Shown piece by piece: positions 34,731 through 43,510 of a DNA stretch of 44,131 nt. Location of the stretch: the NCBI RefSeq assembly GCF_002115725.1, contig NZ_JFKD01000025.1:1-44131 (forward strand), in the 5' to 3' direction. The notes under the pieces were generated by a model. That model had not been told where the DNA came from, searched no databases, and saw nothing but the letters and a program-made list of their open reading frames with translations. The stretch is from Marivita cryptomonadis (GTDB lineage Bacteria > Pseudomonadota > Alphaproteobacteria > Rhodobacterales > Rhodobacteraceae). The translations under genes were made by a program, and so were the position numbers. Position 1 is the first letter of the stretch, and the number at the start of each line of letters is the position of its first letter.

Positions 34731-35726
34731 TTAGAAGATCGACTTGAACTCGTCGATGTTGCTGGCATCGTAGACAAATGGATCTGCCATTGCGCCTTCG
34801 TTGTTGTCATCCAGCGTCAGGCTGCCCATGCGGCCCATGGGGATTTCCGCACCCGGGGCGGCTTCGACACCGTTCTGGCTCAGCTCATAAGCCAGCATCG
34901 TGGCGGAATAGCCCAGATCAATGGGGTTCCAAATCGCGAAGGACTGAGACGCACCACTTTCGATCGCGCCAGCCATTTCCGACGGCAAACCAAGGCCGGT
35001 CACGTTCACCTGACCAACCTTTCCGGCGTCCACGACAGCCTGCGCAGCAGCCACGATCCCAACAGATGTCGGGGCAATGATTGCGTCCAGATCAGGATAG
35101 GTCTGCATCAGGCCCGTGGCTTCACGGTAGGATTTGTCCGCAAGGTCGTCGCCGTATACGGTCGCGACGACTTCGATGCCGGGATAGTCGCCCATCACCT
35201 TGTTCATCTCTTCCATCCAGATGTTCTGGTTGGTCGACGTGGTTGTTGCGGACAGCAGTGCGACCTCGCCACCATCCGGCAGATGGTCTGCAGCCAACTT
35301 GATGATCATATTGCCGATCAGCGCGTTAGAAGACGGGTTCAGATGCATCTGGCGGCCCTCAGGTGCCACACCAGAATCCCAGCTGATAACAGTGATGCCA
35401 CGCTGCATGGCGCGCTGCAGAGCTGGAACCAATGCGTCGGTGTCGTTCGCGGAAATCGCAATTGCATCGACTTGCTGTGCGATAAGCGAGTTGATGACTT
35501 CGATCTGGCCTTCAGCCGTGGTGTCGGTTGGGCCAGTGTAGATGATTTCCACATTGCCGAGTTCTGCGGCAGCTTCTTCAGCGCCTTCAGCGGCCGCTTC
35601 AAAGAACCCAATGCCAAGCGCTTTAACGACAAGGGCTATACGAACATCGTCTTGAGCAAATGCTGGGGTCGCGATCATCGCGGCGGCCATCGCAGCGGAT
35701 GCTGCCAGTTTCTTCAGTACACTCAT
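34731..35726 (-). CDS. rhaS: L-rhamnose ABC transporter solute-binding protein (RhaS)
   Basis: A 331-aa periplasmic receptor of the ribose-binding (Peripla_BP_4) type. The Sec signal (MSVLKK, Ala-rich core) ends at TPAFA and the mature protein starts at QDDVRIALV. YTGPTDTTAEGQIEVINSLIAQ (in part) and WDSGVAPEGRQMHL are typical of the rhamnose/autoinducer-2 receptor group. An AGGGAGG site precedes the ATG. It is the second gene of the operon after rhaR. Confidence 0.93.
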   Translation of the reverse strand: MSVLKKLAASAAMAAAMIATPAFAQDDVRIALVVKALGIGFFEAAAEGAEEAAAELGNVEIIYTGPTDTTAEGQIEVINSLIAQQVDAIAISANDTDALVPALQRAMQRGITVISWDSGVAPEGRQMHLNPSSNALIGNMIIKLAADHLPDGGEVALLSATTTSTNQNIWMEEMNKVMGDYPGIEVVATVYGDDLADKSYREATGLMQTYPDLDAIIAPTSVGIVAAAQAVVDAGKVGQVNVTGLGLPSEMAGAIESGASQSFAIWNPIDLGYSATMLAYELSQNGVEAAPGAEIPMGRMGSLTLDDNNEGAMADPFVYDASNIDEFKSIF

Positions 35727-35752
35727 GGTTTTCCTCCCTGGAGTGGTTGCGG

Positions 35753-36565
35753 TCAGGCTGGCAGATGCGCCACCCCCTCTTTCTGCGCAGCGCCAGAAGG
35801 CACTACGATCAGCGTCACATCCGCCGACTCCAACATGGCCGCAGTGCGGTCATCGATCTTTTCGTCGGTGATGATTGTGTCGATCCGCTCAAGTGGGCAC
35901 AGCACAAGGCTGGAGCGATTTTCAAACTTCGTACTGTCGACCAGAACAATCAGCTCTTCGGCCTGCCCGATCAGCTTTTGTTCGGCCTGGATCAGCAACG
36001 GGTCGCCTTCCATCAGGCCCAACGGGCCGACGCCCTGGGCACCCATGAACATGCGTCTGGCGTAGAAGTTGCGTGTGACGTCATTATCGAACGGGGACAG
36101 GATAATGTTCTGCTCGCGATAAATGATCCCACCAGACAGCATCACCGTATTTTGGGTGTTCTTCAGCAGATGTTCGGCAATCGGAAACGAATTGGTAAAA
36201 ACCTGCATTCGGCGCGATGCCAGTGGGTGGACCATCTGAAACGTCGTGGTGCCACCGTTGATGATGATTGGTTCACCATCCTCGCACAGCTCCACTGCAG
36301 CTGCAGCAATGGCCTGCTTTTCAGCGATGTTCATCGTTTCGTTGACGGAAAACGGCCGACCCGCGAGGCCAACAAACGGCTTCGTGGTCAAAGCCTCTGC
36401 CCCTCCGCGCACGCGGCGAAGTTTTTTCTGTTCGTCCAGCGTATTGATGTCGCGGCGCACGGTCGCTTCGGATGCGCCGGTCAATGCACACAGGTCTATG
36501 ACGGTCACCAGGGACCGGTCTTGAACTGCGGATAGGATGACTCTGTGGCGATCTTTTTCGTGCAT
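35753..36565 (-). CDS. rhaR: DeoR-family repressor of rhamnose utilisation (RhaR)
   Basis: A 270-aa DeoR regulator: an N-terminal helix-turn-helix (LVTVIDLCALTGASEATVRR, then LRRVRGGAE) and a C-terminal sugar-phosphate-sensing domain (INGGTTTFQMV, VLVDSTKFENRS). The frame extends to 36622, but the ATG at 36565 is chosen since AAAGGGG is correctly spaced and the protein then begins with the DNA-binding domain. In R. leguminosarum the DeoR-type RhaR represses this operon; it is the first gene here, 26 bp ahead of rhaS, and next to the 71-bp operator. Confidence 0.92.
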   Translation of the reverse strand: MHEKDRHRVILSAVQDRSLVTVIDLCALTGASEATVRRDINTLDEQKKLRRVRGGAEALTTKPFVGLAGRPFSVNETMNIAEKQAIAAAAVELCEDGEPIIINGGTTTFQMVHPLASRRMQVFTNSFPIAEHLLKNTQNTVMLSGGIIYREQNIILSPFDNDVTRNFYARRMFMGAQGVGPLGLMEGDPLLIQAEQKLIGQAEELIVLVDSTKFENRSSLVLCPLERIDTIITDEKIDDRTAAMLESADVTLIVVPSGAAQKEGVAHLPA

Positions 36566-36613
36566 GGAATGCCCCTTTGACTGGGACGACCGTGGAGCGA
36601 GTCGTGTCGCCAT

Positions 36614-36684
36614 GTCAATCATTATTTGTCATCTTCAATCATTCTGCGCCGCAGCATGATTGAAGATGATTGAATTTGATTGAC
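36614..36684. promoter_or_regulatory. Highly symmetric operator between the divergent rha operons
   Basis: The segment is symmetric about base 36649. An inner near-perfect 39-bp palindrome (36630-36668, one mismatch at 36643/36655) has arms CATCTTCAATCAT and ATGATTGAAGATG around CTGCG-C-CGCAG. Outer arms GTCAATCA (36614-36621) and TGATTGAC (36677-36684) share the same centre. TGATTGA recurs at 36657, 36667 and 36677, exactly 10 bp apart, and TCAATCA at 36615 and 36635. A TTGACT (36680-36685, plus) and a TTGACA (36618-36613, minus) inside the outer arms could be opposing -35 boxes. RhaR is the likely binder. Confidence 0.7.
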
Positions 36685-36751
36685 TTGCAAAGATCACAGC
36701 GTCACGGTGCAGTAGAACACCACGCCCCAACCGTCGCCCACGGAGAGACAG

Positions 36752-38854
36752 ATGACACCTTCCCAAACCAGCCAACGTCTTGAAAATAAATGGGATGACG
36801 CCCGCGCTCAGGATATGAGCGAGCCTGAAAAGCTGCTCTATCGCTCCAACTTGCTCGGCTCGGATAAGAGAATCACGAACTACGGCGGTGGCAATACATC
36901 TGCGAAGGTGATGCAAGACGATCCGCTGACGGGTGACGTGACCGAGGTGCTTTGGGTGAAGGGCTCTGGTGGGGACGTTGGGTCGATCAAAATGGATGGG
37001 TTCTCAACGCTCTATATGGACAAACTGAACGCGCTGCGGGGCTTGTATCGCGGGGTCGAGTTCGAGGATGAGATGGTTGCCTACCTTCCCCACTGCACCT
37101 TCAATCTGAACCCGCGCGCAGCCTCAATCGATACGCCGCTCCATGCCTATGTGCCTGCCAAACACGTCGATCACATGCACCCCGATGCAATAATTGCGAT
37201 CGCAGCCGCCAAGGACAGCAAAGCGCTGACGCAAAAGATTTTCGGGAACAGGATTGGTTGGCTGCCATGGAAAAAACCGGGCTACGAATTGGGTCTCTGG
37301 TTGTCGGATTTCTGTAAACAGAACCCTGACGCCAAAGGTGTCGTGCTTGAAAGCCATGGGTTGTTCACCTGGGCGGATGACGCGAAGGACTGTTACGAGC
37401 TGACGCTGAATGTGATCCAAACGGCGATGGACTGGTTCGCCACCGAGACCGCTGGCAGGGATGCATTTGGCGGTCCAGTTCATACCAGCCTTGATGCAGA
37501 TGCACGCCGCGCCACAGCCGCACGCCTGATGCCTGCTATTCGCGGCTATGTGTCTGGCCAGCAGCATATGGTGGGCCATTTCACCGACAGCGATGCGGTG
37601 CTGGAGTTCGTCAACGCCAAAGACATGGAACGTCTGGCCGCTCTTGGCACGTCTTGTCCCGACCATTTCCTGCGCACCAAAATCTGCCCATTGGTGGTCG
37701 ATTTCAACCCCGCAAAGCCGGACATTGATGCCACCATCGCGGGTCTTGCGGATGCCATCGCCGAATACCGCGTCGGCTATCAGGCCTACTACGATCGCTG
37801 CAAACGCGACGACAGCCCTGCTATCCGTGATCCCAATGCAGTCGTGTACCTGATCCCCGGCGTCGGCATGATCACCTTCGCCAAGGACAAGGCGACAGCC
37901 CGCATCTCGGGTGAATTCTACGTCAACGCCATCAACGTGATGCGCGGTGCGGACGCCGTGTCCGAATACCAAGGGCTACCCGAACAAGAGGCCTTCGACA
38001 TCGAATACTGGCTGCTTGAAGAAGCCAAACTGCAACGCATGCCCGCGCCGAAATCCATGGCGGGCCGCGTGGCCTTGGTCACTGGTGGCGCTGGCGGGAT
38101 CGGGGCGGCCACGGCTGAGCGCTACTTGCGGGAAGGAGCCTGCGTGATGCTGGCCGATATTGATGATGCAGCCCTTGCTGAAACCCACGAGAGCCTCAGC
38201 GCGAAATACTCCGCCGATGTGGTGCGCACCATAAACATGAATGTCACCGATGAGGCCGCTGTCGCATTTGCCTACAGTGATATCACCGCAGAATTCGGTG
38301 GCATCGACATTCTCGTCTCCAACGCAGGGATCGCAAGCTCGGCCCCAATCGAGGACACGAGCCTCGATCTGTGGAACAAGAACATGTCGATCCTGTCCAC
38401 GGGCTATTTCCTTGTCAGCCGCGAGGCGTTCAAACTGTTCAAGGTTCAAAACATGGGCGGCGCGATTGTGTTCGTAGCCTCCAAAAACGGCCTTGCGGCA
38501 TCGCCCAATGCGTCGGCCTATTGCACCGCCAAAGCGTCCGAGATTCACCTTGCCCGTTGCCTCGCCCTCGAAGGTGCGCCCATGGGCGTGCGCGTCAACG
38601 TCGTGAACCCGGATGCGGTGTTGAAGGGCTCCAAGATCTGGCAAGGCGAATGGCTTGATCAGCGCGCTGGCACCTATGGCACTGACAAGGACGGACTCGA
38701 AGAGATGTACCGCGATCGCTCCATGCTAAAACGCTCTGTGCTGCCAGAGGACATCGCTGAGGCCGCCTATTTCCTCGCCTCCGATCTGTCTGCCAAGTCG
38801 ACAGGCAATATTATCAACGTCGATGCCGGCAACAAAGAAGCGTTCACACGCTGA
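36752..38854 (+). CDS. rhaD: Bifunctional L-rhamnulose-1-phosphate aldolase/L-lactaldehyde dehydrogenase
   Basis: A 700-aa fusion protein. The N-terminal class II aldolase domain (about residues 1-430) carries zinc-ligand-type histidines H141 and H143 (HVDHMHPDAI) and LESHGLFTW. The C-terminal short-chain dehydrogenase domain (about 435-700) has the NAD motif VTGGAGGIGAAT, NAGIAS, and the catalytic Y590-C-T-A-K594. It splits rhamnulose-1-phosphate to dihydroxyacetone phosphate and L-lactaldehyde and then oxidises the aldehyde to lactate. It is the first gene of the rightward rha operon, divergent from rhaR, with GGAGAG upstream. Confidence 0.95.
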   Translation: MTPSQTSQRLENKWDDARAQDMSEPEKLLYRSNLLGSDKRITNYGGGNTSAKVMQDDPLTGDVTEVLWVKGSGGDVGSIKMDGFSTLYMDKLNALRGLYRGVEFEDEMVAYLPHCTFNLNPRAASIDTPLHAYVPAKHVDHMHPDAIIAIAAAKDSKALTQKIFGNRIGWLPWKKPGYELGLWLSDFCKQNPDAKGVVLESHGLFTWADDAKDCYELTLNVIQTAMDWFATETAGRDAFGGPVHTSLDADARRATAARLMPAIRGYVSGQQHMVGHFTDSDAVLEFVNAKDMERLAALGTSCPDHFLRTKICPLVVDFNPAKPDIDATIAGLADAIAEYRVGYQAYYDRCKRDDSPAIRDPNAVVYLIPGVGMITFAKDKATARISGEFYVNAINVMRGADAVSEYQGLPEQEAFDIEYWLLEEAKLQRMPAPKSMAGRVALVTGGAGGIGAATAERYLREGACVMLADIDDAALAETHESLSAKYSADVVRTINMNVTDEAAVAFAYSDITAEFGGIDILVSNAGIASSAPIEDTSLDLWNKNMSILSTGYFLVSREAFKLFKVQNMGGAIVFVASKNGLAASPNASAYCTAKASEIHLARCLALEGAPMGVRVNVVNPDAVLKGSKIWQGEWLDQRAGTYGTDKDGLEEMYRDRSMLKRSVLPEDIAEAAYFLASDLSAKSTGNIINVDAGNKEAFTR

Positions 38855-38875
38855 ACGCCGCAGGGAGGACAGAAC

Positions 38876-40114
38876 ATGAGCTACGAGAGCGCAAAAGCCG
38901 CCTTTGCTGACTGGGGCGTAGACACCGAAGCCGCCCTAACGCGGCTGGCTGACATCCCGATTTCCATGCACTGCTGGCAAGGGGATGACGTCGTTGGGTT
39001 CGAGCAAAAATCTGGCAGTTCGGGCGGCGGCATTCAGGCCACGGGCAACCACCCCGGCCGCGCCCGCACACCGGACGAATTACGCGCGGACCTTGAGTTT
39101 TCCTACCGCCAGATCCCCGGCAATCACCGCCTTAACCTGCATGCCTTCTACCTAGACACCAACCAGAAACCTGACCGTGATGAAATCGAATTCAGCCACT
39201 TTGCCCCTTGGGTCGACTGGGCGAAAGATCAGGGCCTCGGGCTTGATTTCAATCCGACGTTCTTTGCCCATGAAAAAGCAGACGACAATCTGACGCTCAG
39301 CCATCCCGATCAGGGCATTCGCGATTTCTGGATCGAGCACGGAAAACGGTCACGCGACATTGCGGCTCAGATGGGCGCGGCCCTAGGCACGACCTGCGTC
39401 AACAACATCTGGGTACCAGACGGGTATAAAGACACGCCGGTTGACCGCATGGCACCGCGCAGGCGGCTGGAGGCCTCGCTCGACGCGATGATGGCAACGC
39501 CACATGACAAGGCAAAGATGCTGGATGCCGTCGAAAGCAAGCTGTTCGGGATCGGGGTCGAGGCCTGCACTGTCGGCAGCCACGAATTCTACATGGGCTA
39601 CGCAATCCGCAAAGGCACCTTGTTGTGCCTCGACATGGGCCATTTCCATCCAACAGAAAACGTGGCCGACAAACTCAGTTCGGTTGCCTTATCAGTTGGC
39701 GAAATCCTGCTCCACGTCAGCCGTCCCATGCGTTGGGACAGCGACCACGTAATCCTTCTCGACGATGCAATCCTGCAAATAGCGCAAGAATTGGTGAGCG
39801 CCGATTTATTAGGACGCACCCATATCGGCCTCGATTTCTTTGATGCCACGATAAGCCGGACGGCGGCCTGGGTCATCGGTACACGAAACATGCAAAAGGC
39901 ACTTTTGCGCGCTCTATTGGCCCCTTGGGATGAATTGAAGTCAGCGGAAAACAACCTCGACTACACGTCTCGTCTGGTTGTGACCGAAGAGATCAAGGAC
40001 TTGCCTTACGCAACCATTTGGGCCGAGTTCTGCAACCGGATGGGCGTTGCAAACGGTCTATCTCTTATCTCAGAACTCGACCAATACCAGGCGCGTGTCG
40101 CTGACCGAAACTGA
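38876..40114 (+). CDS. rhaA: L-rhamnose isomerase, RhaA type
   Basis: A 412-aa isomerase that converts L-rhamnose to L-rhamnulose. It clearly resembles the enteric RhaA family along its whole length: PISMHCWQGDDVVGFE, GGIQATGNHPGRAR, DAVESKLFGIG, LCLDMGHFHPTE (metal ligands), HVSRPMRWDSDHV and HIGLDFFDATISR. It lies 21 bp after rhaD with an AGGGAGG site. From memory of the families, rhizobial rha loci usually carry the other isomerase type (RhaI, Pseudomonas stutzeri-like), so this locus would be a mosaic. Only a family alignment can settle that point. Confidence 0.95.
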   Translation: MSYESAKAAFADWGVDTEAALTRLADIPISMHCWQGDDVVGFEQKSGSSGGGIQATGNHPGRARTPDELRADLEFSYRQIPGNHRLNLHAFYLDTNQKPDRDEIEFSHFAPWVDWAKDQGLGLDFNPTFFAHEKADDNLTLSHPDQGIRDFWIEHGKRSRDIAAQMGAALGTTCVNNIWVPDGYKDTPVDRMAPRRRLEASLDAMMATPHDKAKMLDAVESKLFGIGVEACTVGSHEFYMGYAIRKGTLLCLDMGHFHPTENVADKLSSVALSVGEILLHVSRPMRWDSDHVILLDDAILQIAQELVSADLLGRTHIGLDFFDATISRTAAWVIGTRNMQKALLRALLAPWDELKSAENNLDYTSRLVVTEEIKDLPYATIWAEFCNRMGVANGLSLISELDQYQARVADRN

Positions 40115-40383
40115 GCACGCTGCAAGCCAAGATATTTTGTGGTTTCGAGCGGCAGCTCTGTGTCAGGGACCTACAATCCGGTCAAATCGTCCTACGGCAG
40201 CCAAGTGCGCAACTAGATCCTTGACCGCGAGCACCGCAATTGTCGGGTTTCACCGGTCATGGGATCGACCACCAATATCGCCCGGCTTCAAGCGATCCTT
40301 TATCGCTCCAAACTGCTGATCGGCGCAGTCTGGAGCGAATGACCGCGTCCCGGTGCCGGGTGCGGGAAACCGTAAGTCGATCC

Positions 40384-40710
40384 AGTTCCAGCGCTTCAAT
40401 TTGCCCAAAACTTCGCAACCACCGAACGCTCGCTATGAAGTTCCAGAAGGCGATTTCAATTTGCACACACAGTACACACGGCGCCATTTAAGCCGCTGAA
40501 ATCTATAAAGACCCAGTCCAATCCATCATAGGGGCAGAAGAGAGGCGCGCTGCCTCGGTGGCAGCGTTCAAGGTCATCAAGTGTCTCCTTCGGGCCGCCA
40601 ACATGTGGGACGGACGCTCAGTGCACACCATACGCACACGTGAGACATGCCGCTACCCTACCCCGTGCAAAGACAGGCGTTCGGCGGTCGTTGGAAGGGT
40701 CCGACTTCAA
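40384..40710 (-). repeat. dusA-type island-boundary repeat, copy B
   Basis: It shares with copy C an exact 22-mer (40534-40555 here, 43665-43686 there) and an exact 16-mer (40443-40458, 43574-43589), plus the GCGCTTCA-TTTG-CCAA stretch further left. To the right, AGACAGG-CGGCGGT-TGG-AGG spacing near 40671-40700 matches 43803-43830 in copy C in degenerate form. So similarity extends on both sides of the dusA fragment. All three copies point the same way. Confidence 0.72.
40503..40577 (-). pseudogene. dusA: 5' fragment of dusA (copy B, best preserved)
   Basis: Read leftward from ATG at 40577 after AAGGAGA: a 24-codon frame that includes AARLSSAPMMDWTGSL and ends in TAG at 40503. AARLSxAPMMDWT is the conserved start of tRNA-dihydrouridine synthase A, where the natural protein continues DRHCR. 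The match breaks after the Thr, as expected if an island joined dusA at that point. Confidence 0.7.
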
Positions 40711-40881
40711 TCCCACTTCTGAAACTGGTTTCGGTCGTGTCCCAAACCTTGATCATGCTCGTCGCCGACGGGAGCCGGGTAGCGGACGTTCGTACTTCGC
40801 GCGGCGAATGACCGGGACGAGCCCAATTTGTCCGATGCCGCGCGGCGCACGAATGTCCGGTTCTGATTTTTGACGCCATGG

Positions 40882-41682
40882 TCAGGCGACAAGGCCGAGT
40901 TCTTTGTCGGTGGCTGTTGCCGCATATTTTTCCCTTGGGGGCATGGGTCTTGATTGCCAAGGCGGCTCGAAGGTGAAGCTTGAAACACTGCGCCCCTCTG
41001 GCAAAGCACCATTTCCTGCTCCAAGCGCGTAATCGTAGTACAGCTTGACGATCTCTTCATCGGTCACCTGCTGTGTCGCCGGATGCGCCATACATGCGCC
41101 ATGCCAAGCTCGAACACGGTCATAGTCCTTGCCCTCGGGGAGCTTGAAACCTTCGTAGTAGTCAAGGAACCAAAACCGCTTGAACATTGGGGTGAAGACG
41201 GCCTCAGCCAGACCAAAATCCTCAAACAGATATGGACCGGTTGGGCTGTGATGCCCCAGGAAATCATCAATGTCCCGATACAGCGCCAAGAGCTTGTCTT
41301 GATGTACGTCCCGCTGTGCCAGGTCCTGATTCATGACAAAGAGATAACCTGCCATCGTGAACGGGCCCTCGCGGGCAATCAGCATCGACTCAATGGCATG
41401 TTCGACCGGGTCGCTGCGGCGCAACGGGGCGCCCGGCAAGGCTTCGTCAAGATAGCGCAGGATCACGAGGCTTTCCTTCAAAATTTGCCCGTCGCTGGTT
41501 TCCAGCACCGGCAGGGCAGTGGTTCCTCGGGTTTTGGCGAGCAAATCAGGATCGCGCGGCTTGGTGATGTCTACGACCCGGAATTCTACTGCATCTGTTA
41601 GCCCCCGCAGAGCCAGCAGGATTTCCAGACGCTGCGAGAATGGGCAGACGGGGATGTGATAGACGATGTGCTTTTCGGTCAT
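40882..41682 (-). CDS. Glutathione S-transferase-like protein
   Basis: A 266-aa protein with an N-terminal thioredoxin-like domain: IPVCPFSQRLEILLALRGL, with C13 as a candidate catalytic cysteine in CPFSQ, and LPVLETSDGQILKESLVILRYLDE, a GST glutathione-site pattern (cis-Pro and ES). A helical C-terminal domain follows (PYLFEDFGLAEAVFTPMFKRF). The start at 41682 is chosen since the frame further upstream overlaps the cupin gene. A Cys-type active site suggests thiol transfer or dehalogenase-like activity more than classic conjugation. It lies 4 bp after the cupin gene and so shares its operon. Confidence 0.86.
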   Translation of the reverse strand: MTEKHIVYHIPVCPFSQRLEILLALRGLTDAVEFRVVDITKPRDPDLLAKTRGTTALPVLETSDGQILKESLVILRYLDEALPGAPLRRSDPVEHAIESMLIAREGPFTMAGYLFVMNQDLAQRDVHQDKLLALYRDIDDFLGHHSPTGPYLFEDFGLAEAVFTPMFKRFWFLDYYEGFKLPEGKDYDRVRAWHGACMAHPATQQVTDEEIVKLYYDYALGAGNGALPEGRSVSSFTFEPPWQSRPMPPREKYAATATDKELGLVA

Positions 41683-41686
41683 GGGA

Positions 41687-42130
41687 TCAATCCAACAGGG
41701 GGCCGGTGAAGGCCATGTTGTGCCGCTTGGCGCTCTCTTCGATAGCGGGCATGTCCTCGGGGATGCGGCATTGACCGGCTGCCATGTCTGCAAAGAAGCC
41801 TTCGAAACCGCCGGGGGTTAGGATCACGAAGTGGCGGCAAGGGCCGTCATCGGTCACCTTGAATGTATGTTCATTGCCGCGCGGGATGAACACGCTTTCG
41901 CCCGCACCGGCGGTGAACTCTTCGCCTTCCAGCCAGAACTTGCAGGTCCCGGTAACGATCACAAAGGTTTCGTCTTCGTTCTGATGCATATGTCGCGGCG
42001 GGCCGCTGCCTGCGGGGGACCAGCTGTCCACAATGGACATCGCGCCACCGGTCTGTTCTGGGCGGAGGATTGTTTTGTATTGTACGCCAAGCCATTCGAT
42101 GGCTCCGTCGATTTGGGCCAGATCTTCCAT
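41687..42130 (-). CDS. Small single-domain cupin protein
   Basis: A 147-aa cupin with a complete metal site: H47 and H49 (PPRHMHQ), E54, then G61 at the right spacing (motif 1), and GESVFIPRGNEHTF (motif 2) with its His. AAGGGAG precedes the ATG at 42130. Such small cupins are often oxygenases, isomerases or sensors with quercetinase-like folds. It is in an operon with the GST-like gene and divergent from a LysR gene. No function can be assigned from sequence. Confidence 0.87.
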   Translation of the reverse strand: MEDLAQIDGAIEWLGVQYKTILRPEQTGGAMSIVDSWSPAGSGPPRHMHQNEDETFVIVTGTCKFWLEGEEFTAGAGESVFIPRGNEHTFKVTDDGPCRHFVILTPGGFEGFFADMAAGQCRIPEDMPAIEESAKRHNMAFTGPLLD

Positions 42131-42157
42131 TGTTTCGCTCCCTTGGTATTGGATTGA

Positions 42158-42175
42158 AACGAATGCGCTTTCGTT
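42158..42175. promoter_or_regulatory. Candidate LysR operator in the cupin/LysR divergent region
   Basis: AACGAA (42158-42163) and TTCGTT (42170-42175) form a perfect 6-bp dyad with spacer TGCGCT. It lies 28 bp before the cupin start, in a gap of 112 bp between divergent genes, as expected for a LysR-controlled promoter. Confidence 0.5.
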
Positions 42176-42242
42176 GACAGATAGCTACATTCTAGCCAAC
42201 CTATCAGGCAAACCGCATTTTCTGATATTGGGTATCGGCCAA

Positions 42243-43175
42243 GTGAATTTCGCAACACTCGATCTCAATCTTTTGCGCGTGCTCGACGCCCTCTTTCGCG
42301 AAGGCTCAACCGTAAAGGCGGCCGATCGGCTGGCCATGTCGCAATCCGCTGTCTCCGGTGCCCTGTCACGTCTTCGCTATGCCTTGCATGACCCACTTTT
42401 TGTCCGGCAGGGAAACCGATTGGTTGCAACGGATTATGCAGCGGGGCTCGAAACCGGTTTGCACGAGGAACTCGAACGTCTGGCGGCGTTGCTCGCCCCA
42501 TCGGCTACCTTTGAGCCGCGAACTGCTGAAGGGACTTTCCGGATTGCAGCCAGCGATTTTTTCGCGGAACTCCTGATGCCGCCTTTGGGTGATCTCCTGC
42601 AAAAGTCCGCGCCCAATCTGCGGGCACAGCTCGTTGATCTGGTTCCGAACGATTATGTGGCCAGCTTAGAACGACGCAAGGCCGACATAGCGCTGATCCC
42701 TGATTTGGTACTGCCGGACTGGGTCAATCGGGAACCGCTCTTCCACTCACCGTTCCAGGTTATCGCCCGCAAAGGCAATCCGGGCGTTGTGGGGCTTAAG
42801 AACGGGACGCAGATGCCAATGGATACCTTTTGCGCGCTTCACCACGTTCTGTTCTCTCCTGAAGGAAATCTCGCTGCGATGGGTGATGCCGCGCTGACAC
42901 GCGTTGGCAAACGTCGGCAGGTCGCGATGACTGTTCCTGTGTTCAGCGGCATCTGCCGCGCGGTGAGCGAAAGCGACCTCATTGCGCTTGTACCCGCGCA
43001 ACTTGCTGAGAAAGTGGCTAAAGCATTTGGGTTGCATGTGTTCAAACCTCCAATGGAGATTGAACCTGCGTTGATCATCGGCATCTGGCACAAGCGTTCC
43101 GACAACGCCCCGATGGCGGCCTGGATGCGGAGCCAAGTCTTCGAATTAATGAAGGGCTTGGATCCAGGCAGTTAG
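42243..43175 (+). CDS. LysR-family transcriptional regulator
   Basis: A 310-aa regulator. The N-terminal HTH reads LDLNLLRVLDALFREGSTVK (in part) then AADRLAMSQSAVSGALSRL and DPLFVRQGNRLVAT, the NodD-like branch of LysR. The effector domain follows (FRIAASDFFAELLMPPLGDLL). The start is taken as GTG at 42243, which places the usual NFATLDLNLL at the N-terminus; the frame remains open upstream into the cupin gene but that portion is not LysR-like. The ribosome site is weak. It is divergent from the cupin and GST-like genes, which are likely its targets. Confidence 0.88.
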   Translation: MNFATLDLNLLRVLDALFREGSTVKAADRLAMSQSAVSGALSRLRYALHDPLFVRQGNRLVATDYAAGLETGLHEELERLAALLAPSATFEPRTAEGTFRIAASDFFAELLMPPLGDLLQKSAPNLRAQLVDLVPNDYVASLERRKADIALIPDLVLPDWVNREPLFHSPFQVIARKGNPGVVGLKNGTQMPMDTFCALHHVLFSPEGNLAAMGDAALTRVGKRRQVAMTVPVFSGICRAVSESDLIALVPAQLAEKVAKAFGLHVFKPPMEIEPALIIGIWHKRSDNAPMAAWMRSQVFELMKGLDPGS

Positions 43176-43510
43176 TCAAAATGTTCTATCGAGCGCCGTT
43201 CGGATAGATAAAAATCAATGTTTCGAAGGACAGAATTGAAATGGATTTGTTCAATCAATGCAGACATTCGCGCAGGCGCAGCGAATTCATCCTTCGTCCG
43301 CATGTGAGACATCTGCGTCGAGCGCAGCGATGGTCGGCTTTTGAAGAGACGCGATCAGTCGTGTGTCAAACAGTGGTTCAAAACCGACGAGCAAAACCCG
43401 CTGTTGCGCCCTGTCCCAAACCGACCTGCAACTCACTTAACCCTTGATCGCTGTACTGGAGGCCAAATAGCCATGTCTCATTGCAGGCTTGGGGAGGCCC
43501 ATTTGCCGTT

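Larger units (their letters stand above)
40115..40881. other. 767-bp gene-free interval holding repeat copy B
   Basis: No convincing gene occurs between rhaA and the GST-like gene. Repeat copy B (about 40384-40710) with a dusA 5' fragment fills the centre. The rest includes short GC-rich stretches such as TTCGCGCGGCGAATGACCGG near 40797-40816, which I cannot assign. Confidence 0.6.

Noticed and set aside
43185..43208. TCTATC/GATAGA hairpin after the LysR gene as a terminator
   Set aside because: The stem is only 6 bp, AT-rich and not followed by a T-run on the plus strand.
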